A stretch of DNA of 64,000 bases from Golubevia sp. BC0850. Its lineage: Eukaryota > Basidiomycota > Exobasidiomycetes > Golubeviales > Golubeviaceae. The position numbers and the translations under genes are program-made. Shown piece after piece: positions 1-12,326 of the stretch. The notes beneath the pieces were generated by a model, which was not told the DNA's origin, searched no databases, and saw only the letters and a list, made by a program, of their open reading frames with translations. The stretch is taken from contig JAAVVG010000024.1 of NCBI GenBank assembly GCA_012976225.1, positions 284,845-348,844 on the forward strand, written 5' to 3'. Position 1 is the stretch's first letter, and the number at the start of each line of letters is the position of its first letter.

Positions 1-1772
1 CAAAAAAGCTCTATGAGGACCAGGCATATAATCCAACATTCTAACCATAAAAGTATCATCTTCACCTTTCTTCTTTCCTTTTGAATGTCCAACTCTAGTT
101 TTCTTCCTGGTATGATCAACATCTAAGAAGACATCTATCGAATGAATCAAGGAGGATTGACCAGCAGAAGGTCCACCTAAATTCCTTTTCACTCCAGGAG
201 GATCTACACCTTCGTAATGCCAACCCTTTTCTCCATCAATATCAGTGGTAGGATCTGAATCTCCACCTCTGAACCACGGTCTGATTCCCCAATAGAAGAC
301 CTCTGGATTGCAGTCCTTCTTGACTTCTTCAATTAACACTGCTAGTTCTCGAACGACTAAACTGAGTTTCTTAAGATTGATAGCAATTCTTTTTCTAGCT
401 AAGTTGTCTCCTAAGAAAGCTTCGTCTAGAGAAACTCTCATTAGTTTCAAAGCTTCAACTCCTTTGATCTCTATTAAAAGTGAAGTAGCATAGAAGTGTT
501 CTTCGTCTGGAGAGTTTGTGAAAGTAGTAGGTATCGAGTAGTTCGTTGCGCTTAGAGGCAGGTTTGGATGTGGAAGAGACCAATTCCAAAGGACCGTAGT
601 ACTGTAGGTAAGAATTGGGGGTAATCCTAACTGATTGGACAGAGCGATGAAAGGAATTGAAATAGAGGCTGGAATAGTAGCGGCGTAGATCCCTCTTGAT
701 TCTGATTCGAGATCTAATTGGTCCAATTCTTCATCCAATGTGTTTGACGAGTTCTTAAAATTGGCTTCCGAGTTCTTCTGATTCGCGAAATAACCTCTCC
801 AAGAGAATCTAGATGAAGAAGAGGAGGGACGAGTAGGGATAGATGATGACTTTGTGGGAGCTGGTTGACTGTGAATGTAGAAGTGGGCTAGGAAGGATAA
901 GACTAGATGAGCTCTCCTAGCGTACTTGATTTCATTTTGAAGAAGAGTTGAAGGGTGAATGACGTCCATCTGAAAGAGAAGAGAGAGAGATGAAAGAAGG
1001 GTTCAGAAGGATTACTCAGAACCTTAACTCCGTATCCTCCAACTCTCACTGTCTGTCTATGCCTCTCCTTCCTGATCCATCCATCTATCACTGATTCAAC
1101 CAGTTTCTTTGATCTACTCACCTCTCTGACGTTCCTTCTCCACCTTCTATTTAACCTTCTCTGATCTTCCCGGCAACTCTTCCCGCCTCCACCAATTCTC
1201 AAAGGTAAAGCTCTAGCTTCTTCCAACATTTCCTCCCATTTAACTTCTTTCAATTGACTTCCCAATCTCTGAATAGGCTGTTCAGGTGGTAAGAACCCAG
1301 ATCTAACGTCCACATCGAAATCAGCAGCAGCCAGAGTAGTTGTATCTGGAAGAGCAGAAGGATTAGCAGGTTGATTGGAGATTGAAGTCAAACCAACGAC
1401 ATCTGGTAAATTGTTCGCTAAAGCATCTAAAGGATTTGGATGATATTGAGGTGAAGAAGGACTGAAAGCTGTGACGTAACTGCCTTCGCCGTCACTGTTT
1501 GAAGATGAAGAAGAAGAAGTTGGCGAGGAAACTCTTTGACGTTGAAATTGAATTGAAGATCTTCTTCTTTCTTCTAATCGTTGTCTTTCTAAGAATTGAA
1601 TTTTCTCATCTTGTGATTGACCTGCTTGTTGAGCTAAGAAATGCTCTGGTGGGATCTCCCAATATTCAGCTTCTTCGTGACTGGAGGGCCAAATTGGGAA
1701 TCGAGTACTTGAAGAAGATGGTCCAGATATTGACTCTGATGGATGTCTGTGACTTAAAGGTGGCACTGGCAT
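1..1772 (-). CDS. BNA2: Indoleamine 2,3-dioxygenase, 5' part (gene runs off the left edge)
   Basis: Heme dioxygenase that opens the indole ring of tryptophan to N-formylkynurenine, the first step of the kynurenine/NAD route in the cytosol. Two exons are visible: an upstream one ending near 1012 and a downstream one from about 969 to the window edge, joined by a short intron whose pyrimidine-rich end is TTTCAG. The family pattern is clear: GFLPPEQPI, then WEEMLEEARALPLRI, then RRAHLVLSFLAHFYIHS, then LGLPPILTY followed by LWNW, FYWGIRPWFRG, and GGPSAGQSS, which matches the human IDO1 segment around SAGQSS, followed by MLDYMPGPHRAFL. The heme-ligand histidine lies beyond the window. The start at 1772 (MPVPPLSH) is my choice; an in-frame ATG at 1931 would add 53 residues. 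The N-terminus carries a Ser-rich stretch of about 130 residues not typical of the enzyme core. The donor (AAG followed by GTTCTG) is weak, so that junction is uncertain. Confidence 0.9.
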
Positions 1773-2115
1773 CTTGAAAGATTGAGGAAGAATGAGGGGA
1801 TGTAGGGTGATTGAGTGGACGGGAAGAAGAGGAAGATCTGGAATTGGAATTTGGACCCTCAAAATCCTCTTGTCTCCGTTGCCTGGCCTCTCAGCTGCAA
1901 CTGTATTATCTTTATCAATTGAAACCAACAAGATTCATTTCAAGAGCTCATTTTACAATCCAAAGGGCCAGACTTCCAAACCTCAGATGCTCAAGGGTCC
2001 TCGGATCTTCCCATCTCCCCGCTCAACTCCACGCTCCACCCCCCAGGTTACAGACTTGTCTACCCTTTAAAAGATCATTCTCCTTCTGTCTTCTTCTTTA
2101 CTCCTCCCAAGCATC

Positions 2116-2728
2116 ATGACATGGTCTCTCAAAGTCAAAGCAGGGGGCTTTCAAGTAGGATCTAACAATCCACGTCCTCGTTCTTCACCAGAGATGAGCG
2201 AACCGACATCAATTCAATCAAGAACCCGCAGTCAGGAAGTCGTAGATGTGCAAGGAAACTTAAGAGACAACTGGTTTGAAGTTGATCTGAAGACGGGAAC
2301 CTACAACTACAAGTGCATCGCTTCAAGACGGAAATTTTTCAAGAACTTAGTGATCATCTCGATAGAAATCTATCTGATGTTCTTCTTCGATTTCCGCAAG
2401 CTGTTCCTCAATGCGAAGGAACCGTTCATCTGAAAGGGATCTCTATCTTCGTTCGGACCTTCGAGACAGACAAGAAGGGGGTGAGTTTTATGGACGCTTC
2501 CTAACACCTCTGACTTCCCTCCTAACCTTTGTTCTCGTCCTTCCCCTTGTTCTTCGTCGGAGAGATCTCCTTGGCTCTCATGAATGCACCGTTCAGTCAA
2601 GGTGTCGGATCAAGAGCTCTCTTGCTTTCAGCAAACCTACACCCAAGGAGAAAGATGAGACACGGAATTTGATTCAAGGAGCGCGTTCGATAGAAGATGC
2701 AAAGACAAAGTGTTACAGACTTTTTTAA
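2116..2728 (+). CDS. Possible short multi-exon gene, unknown product
   Basis: Divergent from the dioxygenase gene. A stop-free stretch from 2286 to about 2480 reads with amphipathic, protein-like composition (it contains RFKTEIFQELSDHLDRNL and VPQCEGTVHLKG) and ends exactly at a good donor, GGG followed by GTGAGT. An acceptor TTCAG near 2595 rejoins it in frame to a Lys-rich tail ending KTKCYRLF and a stop at 2726-2728. No ATG precedes the first stretch in frame, so a further upstream exon is required. A candidate ATG at 2194 (MSEPTSIQ) is in another frame and I found no convincing donor to join them. Function not recognised. It could also be a decayed gene. Confidence 0.25.
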
Positions 2729-2865
2729 AGAAAAACAAGGAAAGTGTGAAAAGAGAGAGGCAGACTGGTATGAATGAGGTGACGAAAGCTGATAAACTAA
2801 ATCGATAATCTGAACGTGGATACGAGACTTGCGTTTCAAGATCGAGTCCTATCGTCTGCCTTGAT

Positions 2866-3775
2866 CTAAGCAGAAGTAGTTTTCAATCTGAATTGATAAT
2901 GAATGGCATCCTTTGGAGCGGCTCCTTCGCTGTAAAGTTGGACTTGGCCGTGTTTAACAGTTGAAGCAACGATCGAGTGGTTTGGCTTTTGACTTTCAGA
3001 TTTAGGTTGTTCCAAGAAGTTCAAGTATCCGTTGGATTGAGAGTAGCTGAAGTAAGACCATAATTGATGGAAATCGTCCGAAGTCGGACAAACTGAATCG
3101 GTCCATGCTTGCTTTTGAGCGGCCCCAGTCAAAGTTCCGGCAGCTGCGTGCAAAGGGGAGAAAAGTAGGAAATCAGTCTGAATTCTCAACCATAGGTGGC
3201 GCTCACCTCAGAGCCCTTTTGGAAGACGTTAAGAGAGGGGGATCGATACGAACAAGCTGTGACACAATGCTTTGTGGAATTCTTTGGACGTAGTACTCCG
3301 TAATAGACTGAACGAATCTCTTGCTGAGTGTATCCCATGAATTCTGAGTCGCACGTAGCTTTTGATCGAGAAAAGAAAGGGGGATGGTGAGAAGAAGCAA
3401 GGAAAACTAGGGGTTAGTCGCAAGGGGCTGGGGGAGGTCATTGTGTGACTAGCATCATTTGCGTCGCCCTGTTCCAAAATTCTCGATTGTTCATGAATAC
3501 TCACCAAACTCGAAATCATCTGCGACGACGGCTGAGCCGTCATCGTTCTTGGTGAGTAAAGTAGAGCTCTTGTCTCCGTTATAGTCTTGAACCTTGAACC
3601 TTCCATCTAGGAGAGAGACTAGAATCTCTGGTCCATTACCGCTGAGTGGAGATAGGACTAATTTTCCAAAATCAAGAGTCTTGCAGGTGACAGAGTGGGC
3701 TCTGGAGGAGATTGGGGATGCTGAGGCTTGGAGAGCTAGGAGAGTGACAGATAGGATGGAGACGAAGTTGAACAT
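2866..3775 (-). CDS. Secreted beta-trefoil (ricin-B-like) protein
   Basis: Three exons (3505-3775, 3254-3358, 2866-3143) sum to 217 codons plus stop. The protein opens with a classical signal peptide, MFNFVSILSVTLLALQASA, then a mature chain. The chain has the cadence of fungal lectin-like secreted proteins: FEFGATCDSEFMGY, a YYGVLRPKNSTKHCVTA block, then a TSDDFHQLW block and a C-terminal HYQFRL segment. Four cysteines in the mature part could pair. An ATG 18 bases upstream (3793) would add six residues before the signal peptide and is less likely. The second intron uses a less common donor, GTTCGT. I chose it because it is the only one that restores the frame and gives the smooth CVTASAGTLTG junction. 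Sugar binding is an inference from the fold pattern; no ligand residues can be assigned. Its 3' end lies about 140 bases past the end of the possible gene at 2116-2728. Confidence 0.6.
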
Positions 3776-4810
3776 CTTGAGGGACTGGATCATAGAGGAG
3801 AAAAAGAAGAAGGGAGTGATGGGGGAACATCAAAACAACCAGGTTACGTCCCCTTTCTATAGGGATGCGGGATTGTGAGGTATTTTCAGGTACCGACGAC
3901 TTCAGCGGAGATGGGTGGTCTTCTCCAACTTCAGACCGAGGTTTTGAGGTTCGAGACTTCGACCCTCAACAAATCGTTCCACTCCGAGAGCTTTCCATTT
4001 TCCATTCCTGCGTCTCTCCACTAGACAGCGCAATTCACAGTTCAGGGTGAGCGCGAACGCCTCAAACCGTAGCCTACTCGGCTACTTCCCACCCTATCGT
4101 CTCATCTTTCCAATTCGAAGCTTCTCTGCTTCACTTGTCCCTTTCCTTTCAGCTGGCTTCCACGCTTCCACCAGTCTCTTTCTTTCTTTCAGTTTTTTTT
4201 TGCTGCCCTCAGGTTCCTTCGATGTCAAACTTTGAAATAGTTCCGATTTTCATCTCCATTTTCATCTCCATCGTTCGTCATCGAACCATCCCTTGTTCTC
4301 TAAATGTTTTGATCGCGCAATAAATCGCACCAGCTTTCAACGATTTCAAACTTTGCTGAATCTTCTGTTATATCAATGGACAGCATACGACTTTCCTTCA
4401 TACTGGTCAGATTTCAAGACGACCTTCAAATTGTTGATTTGGAATTTCAGGGCTGAAATTAAAGTGAAATCAAACATTGTAGAATTATCAGAACCCCTTT
4501 TTGTGATTGTGTTACTAACAAGAATTGGATTGGAGAACAAGTCGAGAGGAAACAGAAGGAGGCGAACAGAATACATGCAATTTGAAGCCTGATGCAGAAA
4601 AAGACAAAATGTAGACCAGAATGGGAAGAGATATGTTTTTGGATGGCGTTGAAACGATCTTTCACGAAGGAGAGGAAGAGTTTCCCGAAAGCTAAACGGA
4701 AAGCGACTTGCAGAATTGATGGTTGATTTTGGGAGAGACAGGGGTGGCAGTTGAGGGGATAGTGCTTGGGTATTTTAGTCGGAACAGCATTTACTGGCTG
4801 AAGGTTGGTT
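3776..4810. other. Intergenic region, about 1 kb
   Basis: Upstream region of the secreted-protein gene and 3' region of the HEAT-repeat gene. Pyrimidine-rich near 4100-4280 on the plus strand. Short open frames occur on both strands but none has splice signals or recognisable composition. No gene seen. Confidence 0.5.
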
Positions 4811-7800
4811 TCAAAGCTGAGGTGTTTGAGTAGTGGAACTTTCTTTAGATCCTGAGGGGGGAGTAGTCGGATTCAAAGAAGCTGAGAATCGCTTTGCGAA
4901 TCCATCAGTCGAACTTTCCGTTGGACCAGGACTTAACAAGGCTTGTAACCCATTCTGATCCACTGCTCCATCAGCATTGGCTCGTTCCACTACGAAGTTG
5001 AGGAATGGATCTGAAGGAACCCTGGCAGCTCCAGAATTTGGAGATGTGGCGTCTTCTGACCCTTGAGCCGTAGAGGTTCCTTTGCCGTTTTTGACTAATT
5101 GACTCTTGTCTGGAGAGGAAAGGGAGGAGAGTAAACCTAGAGCTTTGTTACGAGACAGAGTGGCGTTGGCAGAGAATTGAACTGCTGGCGTAGAATCGCT
5201 GACTTGAGAATTGGTTTTGTTTGAATTGGAGGGAGAGTCGTCTTCTTCCGTTTGTTGACTTGATGAATCTTTCGAAGAACTTGGAACTTGAATCTTGGAC
5301 TGTTCGATCTCATCTTCTTCGTCATCGTCCTCTCTCATTGAAGAATCAGGATCGATCCAGTTTCCATCATCTTCGATGTCGTTCATGTTGACGTCTTCCA
5401 TATCTTCATCCTCACCATCGCCGTCCATCAAGAAAGGTTCGTTCAATCCATTTTCACTTGGTGCTTTCTCGATTTCAGGAGATTTAGGTCGCTTGTGAGG
5501 CCCACCGTCTGCTGGTCCGAGCTCCATTCGCTCAGTCCTTACAGGGAAGAAAGGAGGAGATCTCTGGACCAATCTACCTTCAGAGTCGAAAATTCCCAGA
5601 ACTTCACCTTCTTCTTTAGGCAAGATGGCGAGGATTGGATTGGAAACGTCGGCACATCGATCTTTTGTTAACCTTTTGATGAGACCCAAGAGTTCCGGCG
5701 ATCGAGATTGAGGTAAAGCGTATAGCTCGTCGTGTTGGCACATCAGAGCTACTGTTCTGGCTAGAGCGATTCGAACGTCTAGGACTGAATCCGACCCGAG
5801 CTCGATGAGGCGATGGAGTAAGACCACCTCGAAGGAAGACCTTTGGATCTTGGACTCGATCAAAGCTTGAATAGCCATGAGACAGGCTACTCTGACTCGG
5901 TATCCATTTCCTTGACCAAGATCGGCGATCATGCTAAGGAATCCATCGGCGATGACTTGATCTCCTTCAGCGAACAATTGATGGAGAGTTGGAACCTGTG
6001 AAAGCGAGGGCGGCAGGGTATCGATTCAGTCTCCGTTCAGTCGACTTCATTCCTAACTCTCTCAACATGTCTTCATTACTCACCGATTGAACACCTGCAG
6101 CTCGAACAGCACTGACTGGATCACCCAGAGCTAACTGCATCAGCTCCACCAAAGATCCATCCTCATCTTCGAGAACTAGATGAGGAGCCAACGTCGAGAT
6201 ATGTTGGGTGAGTCTTTCTCTCAGATGCCAATCTCGAGCGAAGCTACTCGTCCAGCACTCTCTCAGGTTTCTCAGCTGTTGCTCGGCGTCCTGTCTGGGA
6301 AGAGCCAGGAGGAAAGCGTCTAGGTTCTCAATGATAGCAGCTTTGAGCTCATTGTCGTTCTGGTAGAGGAGCTTCTCGAAGAAAGGGACTAGGTCTTGCT
6401 TAGAGGCTTCAGGGCCAATGATTTTGGCGATCTCGTGCATCGAAGAAGCCAGACTTCGCAAGACCTTGGCTCCTGGTCCGACTCCGCTGGCATTGGCGTT
6501 GTCGAAGAGACTAGCGTACGTCGGTTGCAACCTTGACCAACCTTGAGGACCAAGAGTAAGAACGACAGCTGGAAAGTTGAAAGCAACAATCATCGGTCTT
6601 TCAGGATCGCTCCTATGGAGCATCGTGAAGTCTGAGTCCCAGCCGTTCGAAGAAGGTTCTCCGTTTCCATTGACTGTGGTTGTTCCGAATCCGAACTCGT
6701 CGAAGAGAGACCCTTCTACTTCTTCTGGACCTTTCAGCGACGGCGCTTTCTTCTCCTCTGCTTTCTCGGCTAGGACCACGTCGAAGGGTTCTGATAAGAA
6801 GAATCTAATCAGTTCATCCGGTACGCCTTGAGGATCCTCGTAGAAAAGATAGATGGACTCTCCGATCATCTCCAGAGCAGTTGATCTCACGTTTCTAGAT
6901 ACGTCGTTGACGAAAGAGCGAAGAGCTGGGACGACTCTGTCCCTTCGAAGTCCACGATCCACTCTGGAAAAGAGCGAAGGCATCGACATGCAAGCTGCTT
7001 GACGAACATGCCAGACCTTATCTTCGAGAAGGGTGTCGAAGGCAGGAATCAGGGTCTCCACCACCGTCTTCTCCTCCACTCCTTTGACAAGACATCCCAG
7101 AGCCACCGCCACCTCCTTTCTCACGTAGAAGGCTGGATCCTTGACCATGCTGACCACCTCAGGGACGAACCTGGCCGATAGCGTCTCTGCAGTGACGATG
7201 CTCTCTGCAGCGATGGCGCTAAGGAAGCTGACGGAAGCCATTCGTCCAACTGCAGCCTCTTCGTCCAGCTCAGCTTTGGCATATGTGCTTTGAGCTGGGG
7301 AGCTTCCACTGAAAGGAGAACCACCAGACTTCCAGCCATCGATCATCGTCTGCTCTTGCATGTCTGAATCCCAGGAGCTATCAGGATCGTCGACGTTTGA
7401 AGAAGGAGCATCCGTCGAAGCGCCATTGACTCCATTCGGCTTCGATCCGTCGCTCATGTTGATATCCTGATCCTGTCCATCCTTCGATGTATCGCTGTTT
7501 AGACGAGCGATTTGGAAGGCGACGTTGTCCAGAAGCTCCAGCTCGATGGCTGCCCTTGCCTTTGGCCCAAAGGAATAGGGCTCGTGAGGAACTGACTTGT
7601 CGTCTCGTCCAGCAGCCACTTGGATGAGCTCAGGTTCATGTTCTGGATCTGCTTCGTCCTCAGAAGAATCTGGATGACGAGGCTGAGAAGCGTTGGTTCC
7701 AGTGTGAAGTCTTGCGATGAAGTAGACGAGAGAGGCTTGAGCTGCACTTGCGATCGTCGTGTTCTGATTGAGAAGCAAAGCACAGAGAAGTGGAGAGAAG

Positions 7801-10800
7801 CTTCCGACGGAGATCTTCGGTCTTGTAGCCATCTCGGTAGAAGAATCTGGATCCTTGCTGTCCTTTGCTTTGGCAGAAGTGCTTCCTTCATCCTCGACCT
7901 CAGCGAGAGGACAGTTTCTGAAGAAGAACCAAAGGATTCGATGAAGCTCGGGTGCGAAGGCGGCGCATACATCCAGTTCTACGATGGCCGAGAGGCAGAA
8001 ACCAAGAAGAAAGAGAGATCAGTTAAGAAAAGATCATGCAAGGAGAGGACAGAAGGTTTTCCTTTCGAATCCCACTCACCATCAGTCCCGAGTCCGTTCA
8101 GCAGTGGGATCACGTATTCAACAGCCTCGTTCAACTCAACGTCCACGATCCATTCAGCAAGTTGGCGAGAAACCAGAACTCGATGATAAGCCATTTCACT
8201 TTTGGCGAAAAGGAAGATCCTCTCCAGGGTGTTCAGGTTGGCCTCTTGCTGTTGCTGATTCTCGTAATCGTGTTCCAATCCTAGAGCGCCACCGGAACCT
8301 GTCTGCTCATCAAACATCTCAGTGTCCTCATCTTCCTTATCCTCGAATTCGTTTCTCGTTTCTTGATTCCCATCTGGATTGGTGATGTCTGCTGGGTTTG
8401 AGGAGGTTTGATCTTGCTCTTGATTAGACGAAGAAGAATGGCCAACTTCGTCCCTTTCCCTTTCCGACTGGTCTTGGAAGAAGCTCAACACGCTTTGACC
8501 TTGAGATTCTGGACCCCTGGAAGCTGCTAGACGTGCTGCTAGAAGATTGGCTTCTTGAATTGCTTGGTTTGAGGAAACGGCGATGGAAGGTTCTGGAGGC
8601 GTTGGAGGTAGCAACGGGACAGCAGTAGCTCGAGTCAGAGAGGGTCTCTTCTGCATGTTCGGCCTCGAAAGATGAGAGTCGGCTTGAGCAGAAGAGTCTT
8701 CGTCCCTAGCCACTTCGTCCTCCCTCGGCCTCTCGTCCTCCTCCATGGTGGTAGACAGCTTGTCTTCGAGTCGATCGTTTGAGTTGAGCTCCCCAGCCCC
8801 ACCACTGCTGCTACTTCCGCTACTCTCACTGCTACCTCTTCGTCTAGAGAGATTCCTTCTCCTGATGATTTCTTCGTCGTCTACTCCCATCTCTTCTTCG
8901 TTCTCTTCGTTGAGCAGATCATCATCGAAGTCCTTGTCCCTATCCTCATTGGTTCCCACGCTACCAGTGTTGCTTTTCCCACTTCCGATGCTGCCTTCTT
9001 CCTCAGAACCTACGTCATCAGGATCATCGCTGAGATCGTATCCGCTCCTTGGAGGCATCTCGATGAAGCTCCTAGTTTTGGGCGGCGATTCACCACCACT
9101 AAAGCCATAGGAGGAAGAGGAAGCGTAGGAGCTCATGTTCCTAGGAGATTGCAGTGGAGATTTCGAAGGAGTGGCGTTGTCTCCAAAAGGAGTAGAGTAG
9201 AGAGATTCGGAATTGCTGAATCCTCTATTACTCCCGCTCAGAGACGAGCCGAATCCCAATCCATGTTCTGCACTTGTACTTGGGAAATTTGACGTGGAAG
9301 AAGCCGGAAGCTCCTCCGGAGGTAGAGCCATGGGAGGGGTGTGAGGAGATGTTGGAGACAGGCTGTCCGGGGCAAGAGCAGGTGATATCGATAGAGCTAG
9401 AGGATTGGAGTGATAGCTAGACTTGTTTCCCAGAGCTCCTTGTAGCGGATTGGTTGCAATAGGCAGAGCTCTCGGAGATCTTAGATGCGGAGATTTAGGA
9501 GGCGTCGGAGATGTTGCAGGATTGGCAGTTGAAGGAGAAGAAAGTCTGACAGGAGCTAGCCTCTCCTCTTTTAGCATCGAACCCAGTCCAAGATGCGGGA
9601 GCTTTCCTTCCGAGTGTCGATCCACCTTGGTTGGGCTCGCCATCTTGACGTCACCTTCCGAACTCTCACCACCTCTGATGAGACCAGCTTCTGCGAAAGA
9701 GCTGTCGACTTTGGCTTCCGTTCCAGTTACCGGACTCAGCATCTTCTCTGCAGGATTGGAGTGGAAAGAGCTTGCACTTCCATCCATCTGTCGTTCGTCC
9801 TCATGAGAGCTACCCCTTCGATCATTAGTTTTGAATCCAAAACTCGTCTTCGGGCTGGAGGACTTCCCACTTGCTTGTCCAGCAGAGTTTTTCCTCTCAT
9901 TACCAGAGGAGAAGAATCTGGTAGGGCTGTTCTTTGGACTTGAACCAGAGCTAGACGAGGACGAAGATGAAGATGAAGAGGAGGAGGAAGAAGATCTTTG
10001 ACTCTGGAATTCCCCACCTAGCGTTGCTCGTTTGCTTCTAGAGGTGTTTGGACTTGAAGACTTGAAATTTGCTAGACTCAGAGAGTTCGGCTCAGGTGGA
10101 GGTACTGCTACAGGAGTCGATCCTTCTGAGAGATCGTGGAATTGGCCTTTAGGTTGAGGAGCAGCTGGATTGAGAGGCTGGCTGGGAGAGTGACTTCTTC
10201 TAGATTGAAGAGATCGTTGAGCGATCGGAGAAGAAGATGTTCTAGATTGAAAAGATGAGTTGGGGCTTGTTGAAGGTGATGGAACCGGGGAGGCGCAACT
10301 AGAAGCTTGAGGTGGAAGACTGAGTGAAGATTCCGCGGGCCAGACTGAATCCCAGGCGTGCTCTGGATCCGGATTGACAGGTTCTTGATTCATTCTTGAA
10401 GCCATGATGGGGGAGGAAGGCGCCAGAAGAGGTGAACCAGCAGATATCTGAGAAAGATGAGAGTGTGGGTGCGTCATGCTGTTGGAACCGCTCGAGGTTC
10501 TCCTGGCGTGAGCAGAGGTTCCGAAAGCATGAAGTCGTGGAGAGCTCGGAGATCTAGAAGGGCTACTGGAAGATTGCGAGCTTGAGGAGAAAGCAGCCCT
10601 TGTAGAAGGACCCGGAGAGCTAGTTCTGCCTCTGATTCCCATTCCGAGTCCTGTGTGAGTGATTCCGTTCTCTCTGGGCGACGTCGAAGGACTTGAACTA
10701 TTCTTGATGAGCGAAGCATGATGATGAGCACTTGCGTTTGGAATCGAGACGCCCTTTGATAGCGGAGGAGTTCCAGACCTGACTGGAATTGGAGAACTGG

Positions 10801-11308
10801 ATCTCTGGACTGCTTCGATTGGACTTCCGGTCCCACTCTGATTGCCACCAAAGCCAAAGAACGAGCTGTTTCCTGCAAAGTTCCTTGGAGAGACATTGCC
10901 GTTGAGGTTAGGGGAAGAGGACCTTTGACCCATCGAAGATAGAGTTGCTCCAGAGTTGGCATTGGGAGATGTAGAGGCGACAGCGAACCTTTCTGCGTTG
11001 CTGACGTTGACGGACTTGTTCCTAGAGTGTCTGTGACTCTGAGAAGGTCCTCCAGAAGGGCTTTGAAAGGCTAGCTTTGGCGAAGAGAAGGTGGGGGAAG
11101 AGATTGAAGCTGCATTCGAAGTGCCCTCCATGCTATTCTCACTCGAACCTGGGTTCCCTTCCTGTCCACCTTTCTGGCCTTCTTCTCTCCTGAATCCTTT
11201 CTTCGTTTCCGTCGCAGAGAGACTCTCACCGAGCCCTGCATCTCCAGCTCCATTCCCATTCCCACTCTGCAGATTTATGTGATGATCTTGATCATCGACC
11301 ATTTGCAT
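4811..11308 (-). CDS. Giant HEAT-repeat protein, PP4 regulatory subunit 1-like
   Basis: Three exons (8080-11308, 6084-7978, 4811-5995) total 6,309 bases, about 2,102 residues in one unbroken frame. Both introns are short with GTGAGT donors. Residues 1 to about 1000 are Ser/Pro/Asn-rich and disordered, including a poly-Ser run near 9955-9990 and acidic patches. Ordered sequence starts at FAKSEMAYHRVLVSRQLAEW and continues as HEAT repeats, for example VRKEVAVALGCLVKG, VWHVRQAACMSMPSLF and VRSTALEMIGES. These match the helical spacing of PPP4R1-type scaffold subunits, which hold the PP4 catalytic subunit and direct it to substrates. A final helical block (VRVACLMAIQALIES) precedes an acidic, disordered C-terminus ending QTPQL. 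The long N-terminal extension is unusual for the family. The assignment rests on repeat pattern, so another HEAT scaffold remains possible. An upstream exon or UTR exon may exist between 11388 and 11830, where an acceptor-like TTTTTCAG precedes an open stretch. Confidence 0.7.
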
Positions 11309-12326
11309 AACGGATCCGCACTTGCGATTCCCTACCCTTGGGCTTGAAGGTGTCTTGAGGATCAGATGGACTATGCGGAAGTTGAAGCTATGAAATTTCT
11401 TGAGAAGGAGAGCTTGCGGTCGAAGGTGGGGAGAGGAAAGAGTTGCTGTGACCTACGATCCTTAGATTCTTGGAAGAGTCGAGCTGAAAAAGAGATAAAA
11501 AGCCGAAAGAATTATGAATGAGCTCTCCTGATTCGCCAAAGGCTTGGTGGGAAGGATTGCAATTGATAGATCTGAAGTTGATTGACTTTGATCTTGATGG
11601 CTCTGTCTCTTCCTCTCTCTTCTCCTCTTCAGAGCTGCTCAAAGTGCCTGGTTTTCCCTGCTGATAGACCATATTCTCGCTGATTGATATACTCACTTGA
11701 CCTTTAGCTTCCGCTTCGAAAGAATTGAAAGGATGGAGTTGAGTCTCTCTCTCAGTAGTAGAGGAGGAAGGGAGCAGCAGGGAGTTGAGGTCAGAGCTTG
11801 ATTCTTTTCCTGACTGCTTTCTTGATCTCAAATTGAATTGATTCCCTTGAATCCTTTGCTGAATTGAGCTTGGGGGTTGAAGGTGAAGTTGGATGAGAAT
11901 GTGGTCGCTTCTGGCAGAGAGAAAATTCCTTTCTGGCGCTGAGAGATCTACCTTGAATACTCATCTCGGTATATTCCCTCTTCGCTACCGAAGTGGCTCA
12001 AAAAAGTCTACACCCTAAGGTTTGAGGTTATCAGTAAAGGGAAAGAAACAAGTCCTAAGTAAACATTTCTTCGAACAGTGAAACAGGTTGGCCATGGAGA
12101 AAAGACAAGGTGAAGTAGGGCGACCGTAGGAGATAAAGGGATAAGACAGGGAAGGAAGCACCACTGGGGAATTAGATTAAACTTAATGAAGAAATACAGT
12201 TGGAAAATAAACAGGGAAGGGGAGAAACAATTCGTAAGGCTACATTAAAATCGGTGGCAAAAGCAGAAGGGAGGTTACAGTAAAGAGTGTGGTGGGGTAA
12301 ATAGATAAGGCAGGATTTCAGTAATC
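11309..12326. other. Intergenic / 5' UTR of the HEAT-repeat gene
   Basis: The part next to 11308 probably carries the 5' leader of the HEAT-repeat gene, with a possible UTR intron ending near 11485. From 12000 to 12326 the sequence is purine-rich on the plus strand with no supported gene; it is probably the 3' UTR of the seven-helix protein gene. Confidence 0.4.

Noticed and set aside
9423-9943. Long plus-strand frames across 9.4-9.9 kb
   Set aside because: Antisense shadows of the Ser-rich coding exon of the HEAT-repeat gene.
11388-11831. 147-codon minus-strand frame upstream of the HEAT gene
   Set aside because: Ser/Glu-rich without homology; more likely a 5' UTR with an intron of the same gene.
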